Shown piece after piece: positions 9,677-18,313 of a stretch of 58,752 nucleotides of DNA. The notes under the pieces were generated by a model. It was not told the DNA's origin. It saw only the letters and a list, made by a program, of their open reading frames with translations, and did not search any database. The stretch is from an uncultured Methylobacter sp. (GTDB lineage: Bacteria; Pseudomonadota; Gammaproteobacteria; Methylococcales; Methylomonadaceae): contig CAILCX010000025.1 of assembly GCA_903832775.1 (NCBI GenBank), forward strand, positions 1-58,752, in the 5' to 3' direction. Both the position numbers and the translations under genes were made by a program. Position 1 is the first letter of the stretch. Each line of letters starts with the position of its first letter.

Positions 9677-10066
9677 ATGACCACACAACCCTGCAAAGAT
9701 CTTGAAACTTTCGACAATCCACAACCAGATCGAGATTATACAATTCGTATCGATATCCCCGAGTTTACGTGTCTGTGTCCAAAAACCGGCCAACCGGATT
9801 TTGCTACCATCCAGATCGAATACGTACCGGCAGCTCTTTGCGTGGAACTTAAAGGACTCAAACTTTATATGTGGGCTTTTCGTGATCAAGGCGCTTTTCA
9901 TGAAGCGGTCACCAACGAAATTCTTAATGATATTGTCAAAGCCATTACACCCAATTTCATGCGGATTCGCGCCGAATTTAATGTACGTGGCGGCATCTAT
10001 ACCACTGTCGTCGTCGAACACAAAAATCCTGATTGGCAAGCACCGGAACTGATTACACTGCCTTAA
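9677..10066 (+). CDS. queF: NADPH-dependent 7-cyano-7-deazaguanine (preQ0) reductase, short QueF type
   Basis: QueF reduces preQ0 to preQ1 in the biosynthesis of queuosine, a modified tRNA nucleoside. From the ATG at 9677 the protein is 129 residues, matching the short single-domain (B. subtilis-like) form rather than the ~280-residue E. coli form. The catalytic cysteine is C34 in [11 protein letters not shown]. The block [20 protein letters not shown] matches the family signature, with Gly where Ser is common. An upstream in-frame ATG at 9629 would add 16 hydrophobic residues with no homology, so 9677 is preferred. It is the first of three closely spaced plus-strand genes. Confidence 0.92.
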   Translation: MTTQPCKDLETFDNPQPDRDYTIRIDIPEFTCLCPKTGQPDFATIQIEYVPAALCVELKGLKLYMWAFRDQGAFHEAVTNEILNDIVKAITPNFMRIRAEFNVRGGIYTTVVVEHKNPDWQAPELITLP

Positions 10067-10072
10067 ATCATC

Positions 10073-10357
10073 ATGGCAAAGACCTACTACACTTCGGACA
10101 TAGCCGTCGCCTTAAAATACGACGGCAAAAATGCGCCCAAGGTTACTGCCAAAGGCTCAGGTCTTACCGCGGAACAAATTCTGCAAATCGCCGAACTACA
10201 CGGAATACCCCTACAAACCGAGCCAGACCTCGCGAGAATTCTGGCTCAAATTCCGTTAGGTGATGAGATCCCTAATGAACTTTATGTTGCCGTCGCAGAA
10301 ATCATCGCTTTTGCATATTTCTTAAGCGGCAAAACACCTGACAATCATCATTCATGA
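10073..10357 (+). CDS. Stand-alone FlhB/YscU C-terminal-domain protein (EscU/YscU/HrcU family)
   Basis: This 94-residue soluble protein aligns with only the cytoplasmic C-terminal domain of the flagellar export switch FlhB. It has AVALKYD, APKVTAKG, AEQILQIAELHGIPL, LARIL and IPNELYVAVAEIIAFAYFL, all in family order. Full FlhB has four membrane helices before this and an NPTH autocleavage site just upstream of AVALKY. Here the four residues before AVALKY are TSDI, so there is no cleavage site. Such short homologues are often found in genomes with flagella, and a role in export substrate switching has been proposed for some. It sits 6 bases after queF and overlaps psd by 4 bases, so it is part of that operon rather than the flagellar cluster. 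Confidence 0.88.
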   Translation: MAKTYYTSDIAVALKYDGKNAPKVTAKGSGLTAEQILQIAELHGIPLQTEPDLARILAQIPLGDEIPNELYVAVAEIIAFAYFLSGKTPDNHHS

Positions 10358-11214
10358 ACTTTAAAGAAGCCCTGACCACCCTACCCCAATATCTTTTGCC
10401 TCATCATGCTTTATCCAGTTTGATGAGTAAACTGACTCATTCGGAAAACAAAACCTGGAAAAACCTGTTTATCAAGCAGATTATCAGACACTACGGCGTC
10501 AATATGGATGAAGCTTTGATACCGGACATCAGCGCCTATAACAGCTTTAACGACTTTTTCACCCGAGAACTTAAACCCAGCCTCAGACCGCTTAGCACTG
10601 AAGCCAATGCGATTGTCTGTCCTTGCGATGGCGCAGTCAGTCAGTCAGGTAACATAACCGACGGACAAATCTTCCAGGCCAAAGGCAAAAGCTTTAACAC
10701 CACTGATTTGTTGGGCGGTAGCACCAAACGCGCAGAACCCTTTAACAATGGCATATTTACGACAATTTACTTATCCCCCAAAGATTATCATCGCTTACAT
10801 ATGCCCTTAACCGGCACCTTAAAAGAAATGGTGCATATCCCTGGTCGCTTATTCAGCGTCAATCCGGCGACCGTTAATTCTGTTCCCAATCTATTCGCGA
10901 GAAATGAACGCGTTGCTGCCATATTTGATACCGATGCGGGTCCTATGGCTTTAATTCTGGTCGGAGCAATTTTTGTATCAAGTGTAGAAACAGTTTGGCA
11001 TGGCGTAGTCACACCACCTAGCATCACTTCTGTGCAAGACTGGCAATATCAGGAGAATGCACCCACTTTGAAAATCGGCGAAGAAATGGGGCGATTTAAT
11101 ATGGGCTCTACGATTATTGTTTTGTTTGGCAAGAACAAAGCGGAGTGGGATAGTAATTTTATAGCCGAGAAAAAAGTTAAGCTGGGAGAGTTGATAGGCC
11201 GGACAAATACTTAG
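10354..11214 (+). CDS. psd: Phosphatidylserine decarboxylase proenzyme
   Basis: Psd converts phosphatidylserine to phosphatidylethanolamine at the inner membrane. The 286-residue product has the proenzyme features: CDGAVSQSG at 91-99 (D92, charge relay), SPKDYHRLHMP with H147, and the self-cleavage site near the C-terminus, G251-S252-T253 within FNMGSTIIVLFG. Cleavage between G251 and S252 would yield the pyruvoyl prosthetic group. The usual LGST is MGST here, a conservative change. Its ATG overlaps the preceding gene's TGA (ATGA), so translation is coupled. Confidence 0.95.
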   Translation: MNFKEALTTLPQYLLPHHALSSLMSKLTHSENKTWKNLFIKQIIRHYGVNMDEALIPDISAYNSFNDFFTRELKPSLRPLSTEANAIVCPCDGAVSQSGNITDGQIFQAKGKSFNTTDLLGGSTKRAEPFNNGIFTTIYLSPKDYHRLHMPLTGTLKEMVHIPGRLFSVNPATVNSVPNLFARNERVAAIFDTDAGPMALILVGAIFVSSVETVWHGVVTPPSITSVQDWQYQENAPTLKIGEEMGRFNMGSTIIVLFGKNKAEWDSNFIAEKKVKLGELIGRTNT

Positions 11215-11690
11215 GCATCTTTGATAAATAGACCATAAGCAAGTTAACAAGAGGAGCTGCTAAATTCCAGGTCAGCGAGTCTTTTTATGCTTACCGTCGG
11301 TTTAGCATGCTTAAAGATTCTGACTATTTTACATCGGCGGTTGATAAACTCATCACAATATAACTCGCTGATCCCAAAGACCTCCGCAAGATTTAACTGT
11401 GTCGGATAAGAGCGAAGATACTAAACAACCAACAGCTAAAATTGATAGGTTTAGTAAAGACTGTAGCGGACGGACGTGAACTTAATGACGCATCTTCTTA
11501 GATATCTATTGCTCTACCGAGTTTTGCTAACAAGTCTCGAACATTATTTAAATATTTATTAAACCCTTAAACCCATTGCCATTACATGTGAAAAAAAGCG
11601 AAGAAACATAATATTATTTAGCAAAATTACAGGACAAAAAACTAAGCAACTGAAGTTGATGGCTTTAGAATTGAACTTGAAAAATAAAAA

Positions 11691-11771
11691 GTTGGACTCA
11701 AAACCAAGTAAACCAAACTCAGCTGACCATATTTCCCAATACGGGTATTGTATTTTGGCCTGTAGTCCAAC
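11691..11771. repeat. Structured repeat element, copy A
   Basis: This 81-base element is bounded by the perfect 8-bp inverted repeat GTTGGACT (11691-11698) and AGTCCAAC (11764-11771). Inside it is the near-palindrome CAATACGGGTATTG. It shares the blocks GGACTCAA, TGACCATATT and ACGGGTATTGTATTTTG with copy B about 116 bases to the right. Only two copies are seen in the window. It could be a small non-autonomous element or an RNA hairpin. Confidence 0.65.
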
Positions 11772-11806
11772 ATGATTTAAAAAATTACTTATAACCTAAG
11801 TAAAAA

Positions 11807-11880
11807 GTGGGACTCAATGTCCGTTCCCGGATGACCATATTCCCCAAATACGGGTATTGTATTTTGACCTATTCCCCCAC
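11807..11880. repeat. Structured repeat element, copy B
   Basis: This is the second copy of the element, 74 bases long. Its ends are GTGGG (11807-11811) and CCCAC (11876-11880). Where copy A has GTTGG/CCAAC, copy B has GTGGG/CCCAC, so the end pairing survives a base change. The centre AATACGGGTATT is conserved. The middle part between GGACTCAA and TGACCATATT differs and is shorter. Confidence 0.6.
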
Positions 11881-12236
11881 AGCTTGATTATAAGCTAATT
11901 TTACCAATCAAAACATCAATTTTTAGGTCAATTTTTTAAGTGATTGCAGTTATTTAAGCTCAGTTTTATCGAATCAAAAACACTGGATGTGCTTCCACAC
12001 TTGACCTCTTCATCTCTCGTCAAAAGCCAGGAAGAGACCTTTTTTAGCTATCTACTGCTATAATAAAGCCATATGATCTTGTAATAAATTTTGTGCATCA
12101 TCATGCATTCTGTCCTTAATAAGGTTACTGTGAAAAACAATCTGAATTATTTAAGAGCCGTGATTATATTCCCGTGGTACTTATCATTCCCCCTAATCTC
12201 GATGCTTTGTAAGAAATACGCCGGAGTAATTACACG

Positions 12237-13772
12237 ATGAATCTCGAAAATTTAATCAACTTTACAATAGAGTTTATTGGATGCGGCGCCGCATTTTTCC
12301 TCGCCTATCGTTCCTTTCAAAAACGCCGGATTCAGTTAGGTACTGAACCAACACTCCCCCAATACTTTATTCGCAGAAGCACTTATTGGATAGGACTAAC
12401 ATCGTACTGCACGTTTATGGTATTACTTTATTGGCTACTTACTTGCCGATGGCTCCCATTGGAACCACTTGTGACGCTCACCGTAACCAACCTCCACTCC
12501 AGGGAGTTATTAAATCTTCTTAATGGTTTGGATGGAAGCACGATAATCCCTTTGATTGACGCCGGACTGTTTCTTTTTTTTATTGCAAGTGAAAGCAAGC
12601 TTAACCCTTTGCTGATTTTAAGGAACAATATCCATGATGCTTTCGCAATTCCAACAAAAGCGGTAGAGGTCTATAATGCTTTAGTTACCTCCAGATTGTC
12701 GGCCATCGACGATCTCTTAAAAGCACAAATCGCAAATCGCCTGCTGGTGTCTAGCATAGACCCTGGTGATTTCGAAAAATCCAGCGCCACTATCGAATAT
12801 AAATGGGCTCATAACTGTCTTCTTTTTGACCAGATACAAAACTACGCCAATCAAACATCGTTTCGCCGTTTTTTTAACGAGCCATCTCTAAAATGGGGTG
12901 AAATCTGTATTTCTTACAATGCAATGTCGGAAAAAGTTGTCGTCTGGAAAGAAGCTGAACCTCACTATACTAAGACGGTCAAGTTATTAAAAGAGCTAGA
13001 TCACCTCTCCGGTCTACTCTGCCGTTTACTGGCGTCTTTGGTTGTGTTCGGTAGCGCAAATGAAAATGAAATATGGGCAACCGTAAAGCAGTTAGGCGGC
13101 AACGTGCATGAGTCCCGCCTGAAACACACTTATAAATATGTTCTGCTGTTCACTGCTATAACTGCCATCGGAGTTATGTTGGGTCGAGAAATTTCGGTTT
13201 CGCTACACAATGCGTTCCTGTTTCCCGATAAACCGCTAGCACACTTTGATTACACTACGCTTCGGTGGGTAGCCTATGCCATCCCGATGTATGTCCTGCC
13301 AATAGCACTCGTTTTTATTTCAAGGTCACTAGCCTTCAGGCGCCAACGTGAGCAATCTGAAAGATACTATGGATTCTATGTGGCAATGATGATAACAGGC
13401 TTTATTGTCAGCACCTCAGTTTCAGCACTTATTCTTGAGTTAACTTTCTACCGTCGAGATTATTTCAATTTTTTGGAAAGCTTCATAGAACACATGCGCT
13501 GGGGTATTTTGCCAGCACTCATGTGCAGCTTTGTAGCTTATCGAATGGACTCTCTAGAAAATAAATTTGACGACCTAGGAAAACTAATTACATCCGCAAC
13601 ACTGAGCTTTCTTGGATGGGCATCTGTCGCTGTCATTATAATGCTTTATGCTACCGACGACATGATCATTCAGGAAGCAAACCTGCGTTTCACCCTTGTC
13701 GGCACAGCTTTCTTCGTGATCGGTCTTTTGGGTGCATCGGCTCGTTTCAAAATAGCGAGGCCAGATGATTAG
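12237..13772 (+). CDS. Polytopic membrane protein of unknown function
   Basis: I do not recognise this 511-residue protein. It has about nine predicted membrane segments: near residues 10-25, 52-70, 105-120, 302-318, 343-365, 378-402, 425-442, 456-475 and 488-505. A soluble, largely helical region of about 170 residues lies between the third and fourth. The N-terminus is MNLENLINFTIEFIG. A fair ribosome binding site (GGAGTAA) precedes the ATG. It stands alone between the repeat-bearing gap and the nrdJ terminator, with no obvious operon partner. Isolated position and lack of recognised domains suggest an accessory gene. No function is proposed. Confidence 0.75.
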   Translation: MNLENLINFTIEFIGCGAAFFLAYRSFQKRRIQLGTEPTLPQYFIRRSTYWIGLTSYCTFMVLLYWLLTCRWLPLEPLVTLTVTNLHSRELLNLLNGLDGSTIIPLIDAGLFLFFIASESKLNPLLILRNNIHDAFAIPTKAVEVYNALVTSRLSAIDDLLKAQIANRLLVSSIDPGDFEKSSATIEYKWAHNCLLFDQIQNYANQTSFRRFFNEPSLKWGEICISYNAMSEKVVVWKEAEPHYTKTVKLLKELDHLSGLLCRLLASLVVFGSANENEIWATVKQLGGNVHESRLKHTYKYVLLFTAITAIGVMLGREISVSLHNAFLFPDKPLAHFDYTTLRWVAYAIPMYVLPIALVFISRSLAFRRQREQSERYYGFYVAMMITGFIVSTSVSALILELTFYRRDYFNFLESFIEHMRWGILPALMCSFVAYRMDSLENKFDDLGKLITSATLSFLGWASVAVIIMLYATDDMIIQEANLRFTLVGTAFFVIGLLGASARFKIARPDD

Positions 13773-13954
13773 CAACTATGTGGTAGCGGGGCAGACCTAT
13801 AACTTTGCATGAATATCGACGCCAAACTCTATCTTTAAATAATAAAAAACCACAAATATTTTGTCGGCCATATTTTTATGGTGCTGAACACTAGTGACAC
13901 TTATCACTCTAAATATCAACAAATTAATAAAAAAAATTCTTATAGGAACATTTC

Positions 13955-13984
13955 AAAAAAAATTTTCAACCCCATTATGGTGAA
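13955..13984 (-). terminator. Rho-independent terminator downstream of nrdJ
   Basis: On the minus strand, 36 bases past the nrdJ stop, a hairpin with arms TTCA-CC and GG-TGAA (13965-13984, one bulged base) is followed by AATT and a run of T that reads as eight consecutive A on the plus strand (13955-13962). Position and T-run fit an intrinsic terminator for nrdJ. Confidence 0.65.
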
Positions 13985-14020
13985 CATTAAACCTTAATAT
14001 GTGTTATTGAAAATTACCAC

Positions 14021-16171
14021 CTAGAACTTACCGTAATAACCTTCTTTCAAGGCATCAAACAGGTTAGCAGCGCTGTGAATTTCACCGTCATATTCGACAT
14101 CTTCGTTGCCTTTAAATTCAACAACATGACCATCTTCCAAGGTGAACTGGTAGGTGGTGTTTTCCAGATCTGATTCTTTAACCAGTACCCCCTGAAATAC
14201 TTCAGGATTGAAACGGAACGTGGTGCAACCTTTCAAGCCTTTGTCATAGGCATATTCATAAATAAACTTGAAATCTTCATAAGGATAATCGGTAGGCACG
14301 TTGGCGGTTTTTGAAATCGAGGAATCTATCCATTTTTGCGCCGCCGCCTGAATATCAACATGTTGCGTTGGCGTTACATCATCCGCAGCAATGAAATAAG
14401 CCGGTAACTTTTCAGCCGGATTATCACTGTAAGGCATGGCGTTGGCATTGACCATTTCACGATAAGCCAATAGTTCAAAAGAGAAGACATCAATTTTTTC
14501 TTTGGATTTTTTACCTGCACGAATTACATTGCGCGAATAATGGTGTGCAAAGCTGGGCTCTATGCCGTTGCTGGCATTATTGGCCAGGGACAAAGAAATA
14601 GTGCCGGTCGGTGCAATCGAACTGTGATGAGTAAAACGGGCACCGGTTTCAATCAGCTCTGCGTACAATTCGGGTTCTTCTCTACCTAGCTGCTGCATGT
14701 AGCGACTGTATTTGGTATGTAAAAGCTTTCCGGGAACCCGGTCCCCCACTTTATGACCATCAGCAATCATTTCAGGACGTTTATGCAACATTTCACCGGT
14801 GACGGTAAACATTTGTTCCATAATCGGCGCCGGACCTTTTTCTTTGGCCAAAGACAGTCCAGCCTTCCAACCTTCTACCGCCAGTACCTTGGTCACTTCT
14901 TCGGTAAATTGAAGCGACTGCACATCGCCATAACACATCCCCATCATGGTGACAGTCGAACCCAAGCCCAAATAGCCCATCCCATGTCGACGTTTACCAA
15001 GAATTTCCTCGCGTTGTTGTGGCAAAGGCAGCCCATTGATTTCTACAACGTTATCCAGCATTCGGGTAAATATTTTGATGGCCTTACGGTAATTGTCCCA
15101 GTCAAAATTTGCCTGGTCGGTGAACGGCTGATTAACAAAGCGGGTTAGATTGATTGAACCTAGGAGGCACGAACCATAGGGCGGTAAGGGCTGTTCGCCG
15201 CAAGGATTGGTCGCCCTGATCTTTTCACAAAACCAATTGTTGTTCATCTCGTTAACTTTGTCGATCAGGATAAAACCCGGTTCGGCATAATCGTAAGTTG
15301 AACTCATAATAATGTCCCACAAACGGCGTGCAGGCATGGTTTTGCTGATTTTGCAGGCAACCAGACCATCTTCATTGAGAATATAATCGTCAACGGCTGG
15401 CAAATCGCGCCAGATGATTTGTTTGTTGTCCGATAAATCCAAACTATCCAATTTGACTTCTTTTTCGGTAACCGGAAAAGACAACGACCAGAGCAGATCA
15501 TTTTTTACCGCTTCAACAAATTCGGTGGTAATCAACAACGACAGATTAAACTGCCTCAACCGCCCGTCTTCGCGTTTGGCACGGATAAATTCAACCACAT
15601 CAGGATGACCGACATCAAAAGTCGCCATTTGTGCACCGCGTCTGCCACCGGCCGAAGATACGGTAAAACACATTTTATCGTAAATATCCATGAACGATAA
15701 CGGCCCGGAAGTATAGGCACCGGCTCCAGAAACGTAGGCATCTTTAGGACGCAAAGTTGAAAATTCATACCCGATACCACAACCCGCTTTTAACGTTAGT
15801 CCTGCCTCATGCACTTTATGCAAAATATCGTCCATGGAATCGGCTATGGTTCCGGAAACAGTGCAGTTAATGGTCGAGGTTGCCGGTTTATGTTCTAAAG
15901 CGCCGGCATTGGAAGTTATACGCCCGGCTGGAATAGCACCTTGACGCAAGGCCCACAGAAAATCTTTATAGCATAGATCCTGTTTAACTTTCCCTTTTTC
16001 TACTGATGACAACGCTCTGGCAACACGTTGATAGGTCTCATCAATAGTGCCGTCTATCGCAGTACCATCTTTGGTTTTTAAACGATACTTGGTATCCCAA
16101 ATATCCATTGAAGCATCCTGAAAAGGTATTTCAGTCACAGCAGTTGGGATGAAAGACGGCTTGGTGGGCAT
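14021..16171 (-). CDS. nrdJ: Adenosylcobalamin-dependent (class II) ribonucleotide reductase
   Basis: NrdJ reduces ribonucleotides to deoxyribonucleotides using a radical generated from vitamin B12, independent of oxygen. The 716-residue product has the reductase motifs in order: the first redox cysteine region INC103TV, GCGIGYEFSTLRP at 130-141, GGRRGAQMATF at 175-185, the radical-site N322-P-C324-G-E326, and APTGTISL near 548. The C-terminus ends at GYYGKF without the CxxC-containing tail of longer class II enzymes. An otherwise intact 716-residue length suggests this is the normal short form. The start has GAG seven bases upstream. A tandem NrdR operator precedes it and an intrinsic terminator follows it. 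Confidence 0.93.
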   Translation of the reverse strand: MPTKPSFIPTAVTEIPFQDASMDIWDTKYRLKTKDGTAIDGTIDETYQRVARALSSVEKGKVKQDLCYKDFLWALRQGAIPAGRITSNAGALEHKPATSTINCTVSGTIADSMDDILHKVHEAGLTLKAGCGIGYEFSTLRPKDAYVSGAGAYTSGPLSFMDIYDKMCFTVSSAGGRRGAQMATFDVGHPDVVEFIRAKREDGRLRQFNLSLLITTEFVEAVKNDLLWSLSFPVTEKEVKLDSLDLSDNKQIIWRDLPAVDDYILNEDGLVACKISKTMPARRLWDIIMSSTYDYAEPGFILIDKVNEMNNNWFCEKIRATNPCGEQPLPPYGSCLLGSINLTRFVNQPFTDQANFDWDNYRKAIKIFTRMLDNVVEINGLPLPQQREEILGKRRHGMGYLGLGSTVTMMGMCYGDVQSLQFTEEVTKVLAVEGWKAGLSLAKEKGPAPIMEQMFTVTGEMLHKRPEMIADGHKVGDRVPGKLLHTKYSRYMQQLGREEPELYAELIETGARFTHHSSIAPTGTISLSLANNASNGIEPSFAHHYSRNVIRAGKKSKEKIDVFSFELLAYREMVNANAMPYSDNPAEKLPAYFIAADDVTPTQHVDIQAAAQKWIDSSISKTANVPTDYPYEDFKFIYEYAYDKGLKGCTTFRFNPEVFQGVLVKESDLENTTYQFTLEDGHVVEFKGNEDVEYDGEIHSAANLFDALKEGYYGKF

Positions 16172-16224
16172 AAAAAATCTCGGTTGATAGTAAAATTTGA
16201 AAAAATCTGCTTATTTAGGCCAAT

Positions 16225-16271
16225 AAACGATATATAGTGATATATATCTAGGATAGCACAATATATAGTGT
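16225..16271 (-). promoter_or_regulatory. Tandem NrdR boxes upstream of nrdJ
   Basis: Two 16-bp sites match the NrdR consensus acaCwAtATaTwGtgt. The distal site at 16256-16271 (GCACAATATATAGTGT) matches at 15 of 16 positions. The proximal site at 16225-16240 (AAACGATATATAGTGA) matches at 13. Their start-to-start distance is 31 bases, about three helical turns, the spacing typical of paired NrdR boxes. NrdR represses ribonucleotide reductase genes according to dATP/ATP status. The nrdJ start codon is about 54 bases downstream. Confidence 0.85.
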
Positions 16272-16326
16272 ATGCGCGAGTAAATTAACATCACAATAAT
16301 GATTGACTTTGAAGCCAAACCTCTGG

Positions 16327-18078
16327 CTAAACCAGAAAATCCCCGCTTTGATGTTGCCACATCGCGTAGTATTTCCCCTGCTTATCAAGTAATTGCTGAT
16401 GAGTGCCCTGCTCCAGAATTCTGCCTTTTTCCAGCACGATGATACGATCCATAGTCAAAATGGTAGAAAGACGATGAGCGATAACCAGCGTGGTTTTGTG
16501 TTTGATCAGTTCAAAAATGGCCACCTGAATTTGCTTTTCAGTCAGCGAATCCAAGGCGCTGGTTGCTTCATCCAGTACCACTATTGGAGCGTCCTCCAAA
16601 AAGGCACGGGCAATGGCGATACGCTGTCTTTCGCCCCCTGACAGTTTGACACCACGCTCACCAACCAGCGTATCAAATTGCTCCGGAAGTTGTTCAATAA
16701 ACTCAAGACAACGGGCTTTTGTAGCGACTTCAATCAACCTGGCTTCAGAAATATCAGCCCCAAGCGTGATATTGTCGCGAATAGAACGATGAAATAAATC
16801 CGGTTGTTGCGGCACCATAGAAATTTGCTCACGCAAAGATTGCAAGGTAAATGCTTTCGCATCTTGTCCATCAAAACTGATCATGCCTTGTTGAGGATCA
16901 AGAAAACGAAATAAGAGCTTAGTTAACGACGATTTTCCGGAACCAGATTGCCCAACCAAAGCGACTTTTTCACCCGCCTTAATATTTAAAGAAAAGTTTT
17001 CAAATAACGGAATTTGCCCTGCGTTTTGTTGATTATACGTAAAATGAAGCTTATTAAAATCAATCGCACCCTGTGTGATGGTCAATGCCTGGGCATGATC
17101 GGCATCCATCTCCACATCTACTTGTCTAAAAACCTCAGCCATTTCAGAGGCATCCGCCAACGCCGTAAAAAAACTTCTGAAATTACGCCCAAACTCCCAT
17201 AAGCGCTGGATCAGTAAAATCATGATTGATTGAAACAAAACAAACTCACCTACCTGAAAGTCGCCTTGTGTCCATTTTTGGATCATTAAATAAACCAGTA
17301 ATAGTTCAATGCCAAAAGTCATAAAACCTTGCACGGCAAACGAAAAAAACGTAAATATCCATGCAATTTTTTTCTTACGGTAAACAAAATCCGAAGCCTG
17401 ATTGATACGCGCCTGCTCCCTGGCTTCCATGGCAAAACTTTTAACGATGAAAATATTGCTGATGGCGTCTGAGTAAACACCGCCAACGCCAGAATCAGCC
17501 AGCGCTACTGCTTTGTCAAAACGCAGTTTCCAGATCGAATACACCACATTCCAGGTAACAAACAAAATAACCCAAGCCAAAAAATAACAGGCAAATTCCG
17601 GCTGTTGGCGATAAAAAATGGCAAAGGAAATACCAATGGCGACGATATTGGTAAAAAACTGAAACAAAAACCAGTCCATAATCGTTTCAAAAGACCTCGA
17701 AAAACGATTGGCCTGCTTGATCAAGCTACCGGAAAAATTATTTTCAAAAAAAATAGCTTTTTGCTTTTTAAGCACTTCGAAACAGCGCTTTTCCAGCCTA
17801 TTAACGCCGCCGCCATCGAGGGGAACAATCGCAATTTCCAACAAGCGCCATGCCAGCCAAATGCCCGCATAGATAAAGCCAATTTGCTTTAAATTATCCA
17901 GCAACATTGCCAGCGTTGCTTCTGAATAAGGTTGAGCCAGGCCGTTGGCTATATTTTTATAATAAAGCGGCGCAGTTAAATCCAGTATCATCGCCAGAGA
18001 CAAAGCAACTAAAGCTAACAGAAAATAGCCTTTTCTTTGCCAGACTACCCGGCTGTATTCTTTAAAAATGATGTCCAT
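16327..18078 (-). CDS. ABC exporter, fused permease and ATP-binding domain
   Basis: This 583-residue half-transporter has an N-terminal six-helix membrane domain (about 20-310) followed by a nucleotide-binding domain. Walker A is GQSGSGKSS, the signature is LSGGERQRIAIARAF, and Walker B is IVVLDEATSALDS, ending with a conserved AHRLST histidine. This is the MsbA/multidrug-exporter type and would act as a homodimer. The substrate (lipid, drug or peptide) cannot be read from sequence. It lies upstream of nrdJ on the same strand, but the NrdR operator lies between the two and argues for separate control. The start is preceded by an AT-rich region and no clear ribosome binding site. Confidence 0.9.
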   Translation of the reverse strand: MDIIFKEYSRVVWQRKGYFLLALVALSLAMILDLTAPLYYKNIANGLAQPYSEATLAMLLDNLKQIGFIYAGIWLAWRLLEIAIVPLDGGGVNRLEKRCFEVLKKQKAIFFENNFSGSLIKQANRFSRSFETIMDWFLFQFFTNIVAIGISFAIFYRQQPEFACYFLAWVILFVTWNVVYSIWKLRFDKAVALADSGVGGVYSDAISNIFIVKSFAMEAREQARINQASDFVYRKKKIAWIFTFFSFAVQGFMTFGIELLLVYLMIQKWTQGDFQVGEFVLFQSIMILLIQRLWEFGRNFRSFFTALADASEMAEVFRQVDVEMDADHAQALTITQGAIDFNKLHFTYNQQNAGQIPLFENFSLNIKAGEKVALVGQSGSGKSSLTKLLFRFLDPQQGMISFDGQDAKAFTLQSLREQISMVPQQPDLFHRSIRDNITLGADISEARLIEVATKARCLEFIEQLPEQFDTLVGERGVKLSGGERQRIAIARAFLEDAPIVVLDEATSALDSLTEKQIQVAIFELIKHKTTLVIAHRLSTILTMDRIIVLEKGRILEQGTHQQLLDKQGKYYAMWQHQSGDFLV

Positions 18079-18226
18079 TGAATTTTTGTAACTGAATTGA
18101 AATCTGCTGTCCTGCTTCTACTGCCAGGGACTATTAATATTTTTCTACTATTATGCAGGTTCTACTATTGATTTGCCTGATACATTTTGCTGACACACGA
18201 AAAATACTATAAGCTCGCTCATAAAA

Positions 18227-18255
18227 AGGATTGTAAGTTTGGCTTACATAATCCT
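18227..18255. promoter_or_regulatory. Inverted repeat upstream of the esterase pair
   Basis: Arms AGGATT-GTAAG (18227-18237) and CTTAC-AT-AATCCT (18243-18255) pair except for a two-base bulge, with a five-base loop. It lies about 60-90 bases before the esterase start. It may be an operator or a leader hairpin. It could also be read on the other strand as part of the ABC exporter's upstream region. Confidence 0.4.
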
Positions 18256-18313
18256 GTAATATTTTTCATGTTATAAAGACGATATATTGATAAGGGACAA
18301 CAAATCAACCGTT

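Larger units (their letters stand above)
11215..12236. other. About 1 kb intergenic region with structured repeats, no convincing gene
   Basis: No ORF of credible length or composition is seen. A stretch at about 11244-11361 could encode some 40 residues but has no good start and no recognisable homology. Two related inverted-repeat-bounded elements at 11691-11771 and 11807-11880 are annotated separately. Near 12007-12047 a weak CTCTTC/GAAGAG stem precedes a run of six T on the plus strand, too weak to call a terminator. The promoter for the downstream membrane protein should lie at the right end of the region. Confidence 0.55.

Noticed and set aside
11244-11361. Possible short protein of about 40 residues (reads LTRGAAKFQVSESFYAYRRF onward)
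   Set aside because: No start codon or ribosome binding site in the right place, short, and no recognisable match; it may be a decayed fragment but cannot be supported.
11691-11880. Two copies of the repeat considered as the start of a CRISPR array
   Set aside because: Only two divergent copies of 74-81 bases, with bounded inverted ends and no regular spacers or cas genes.
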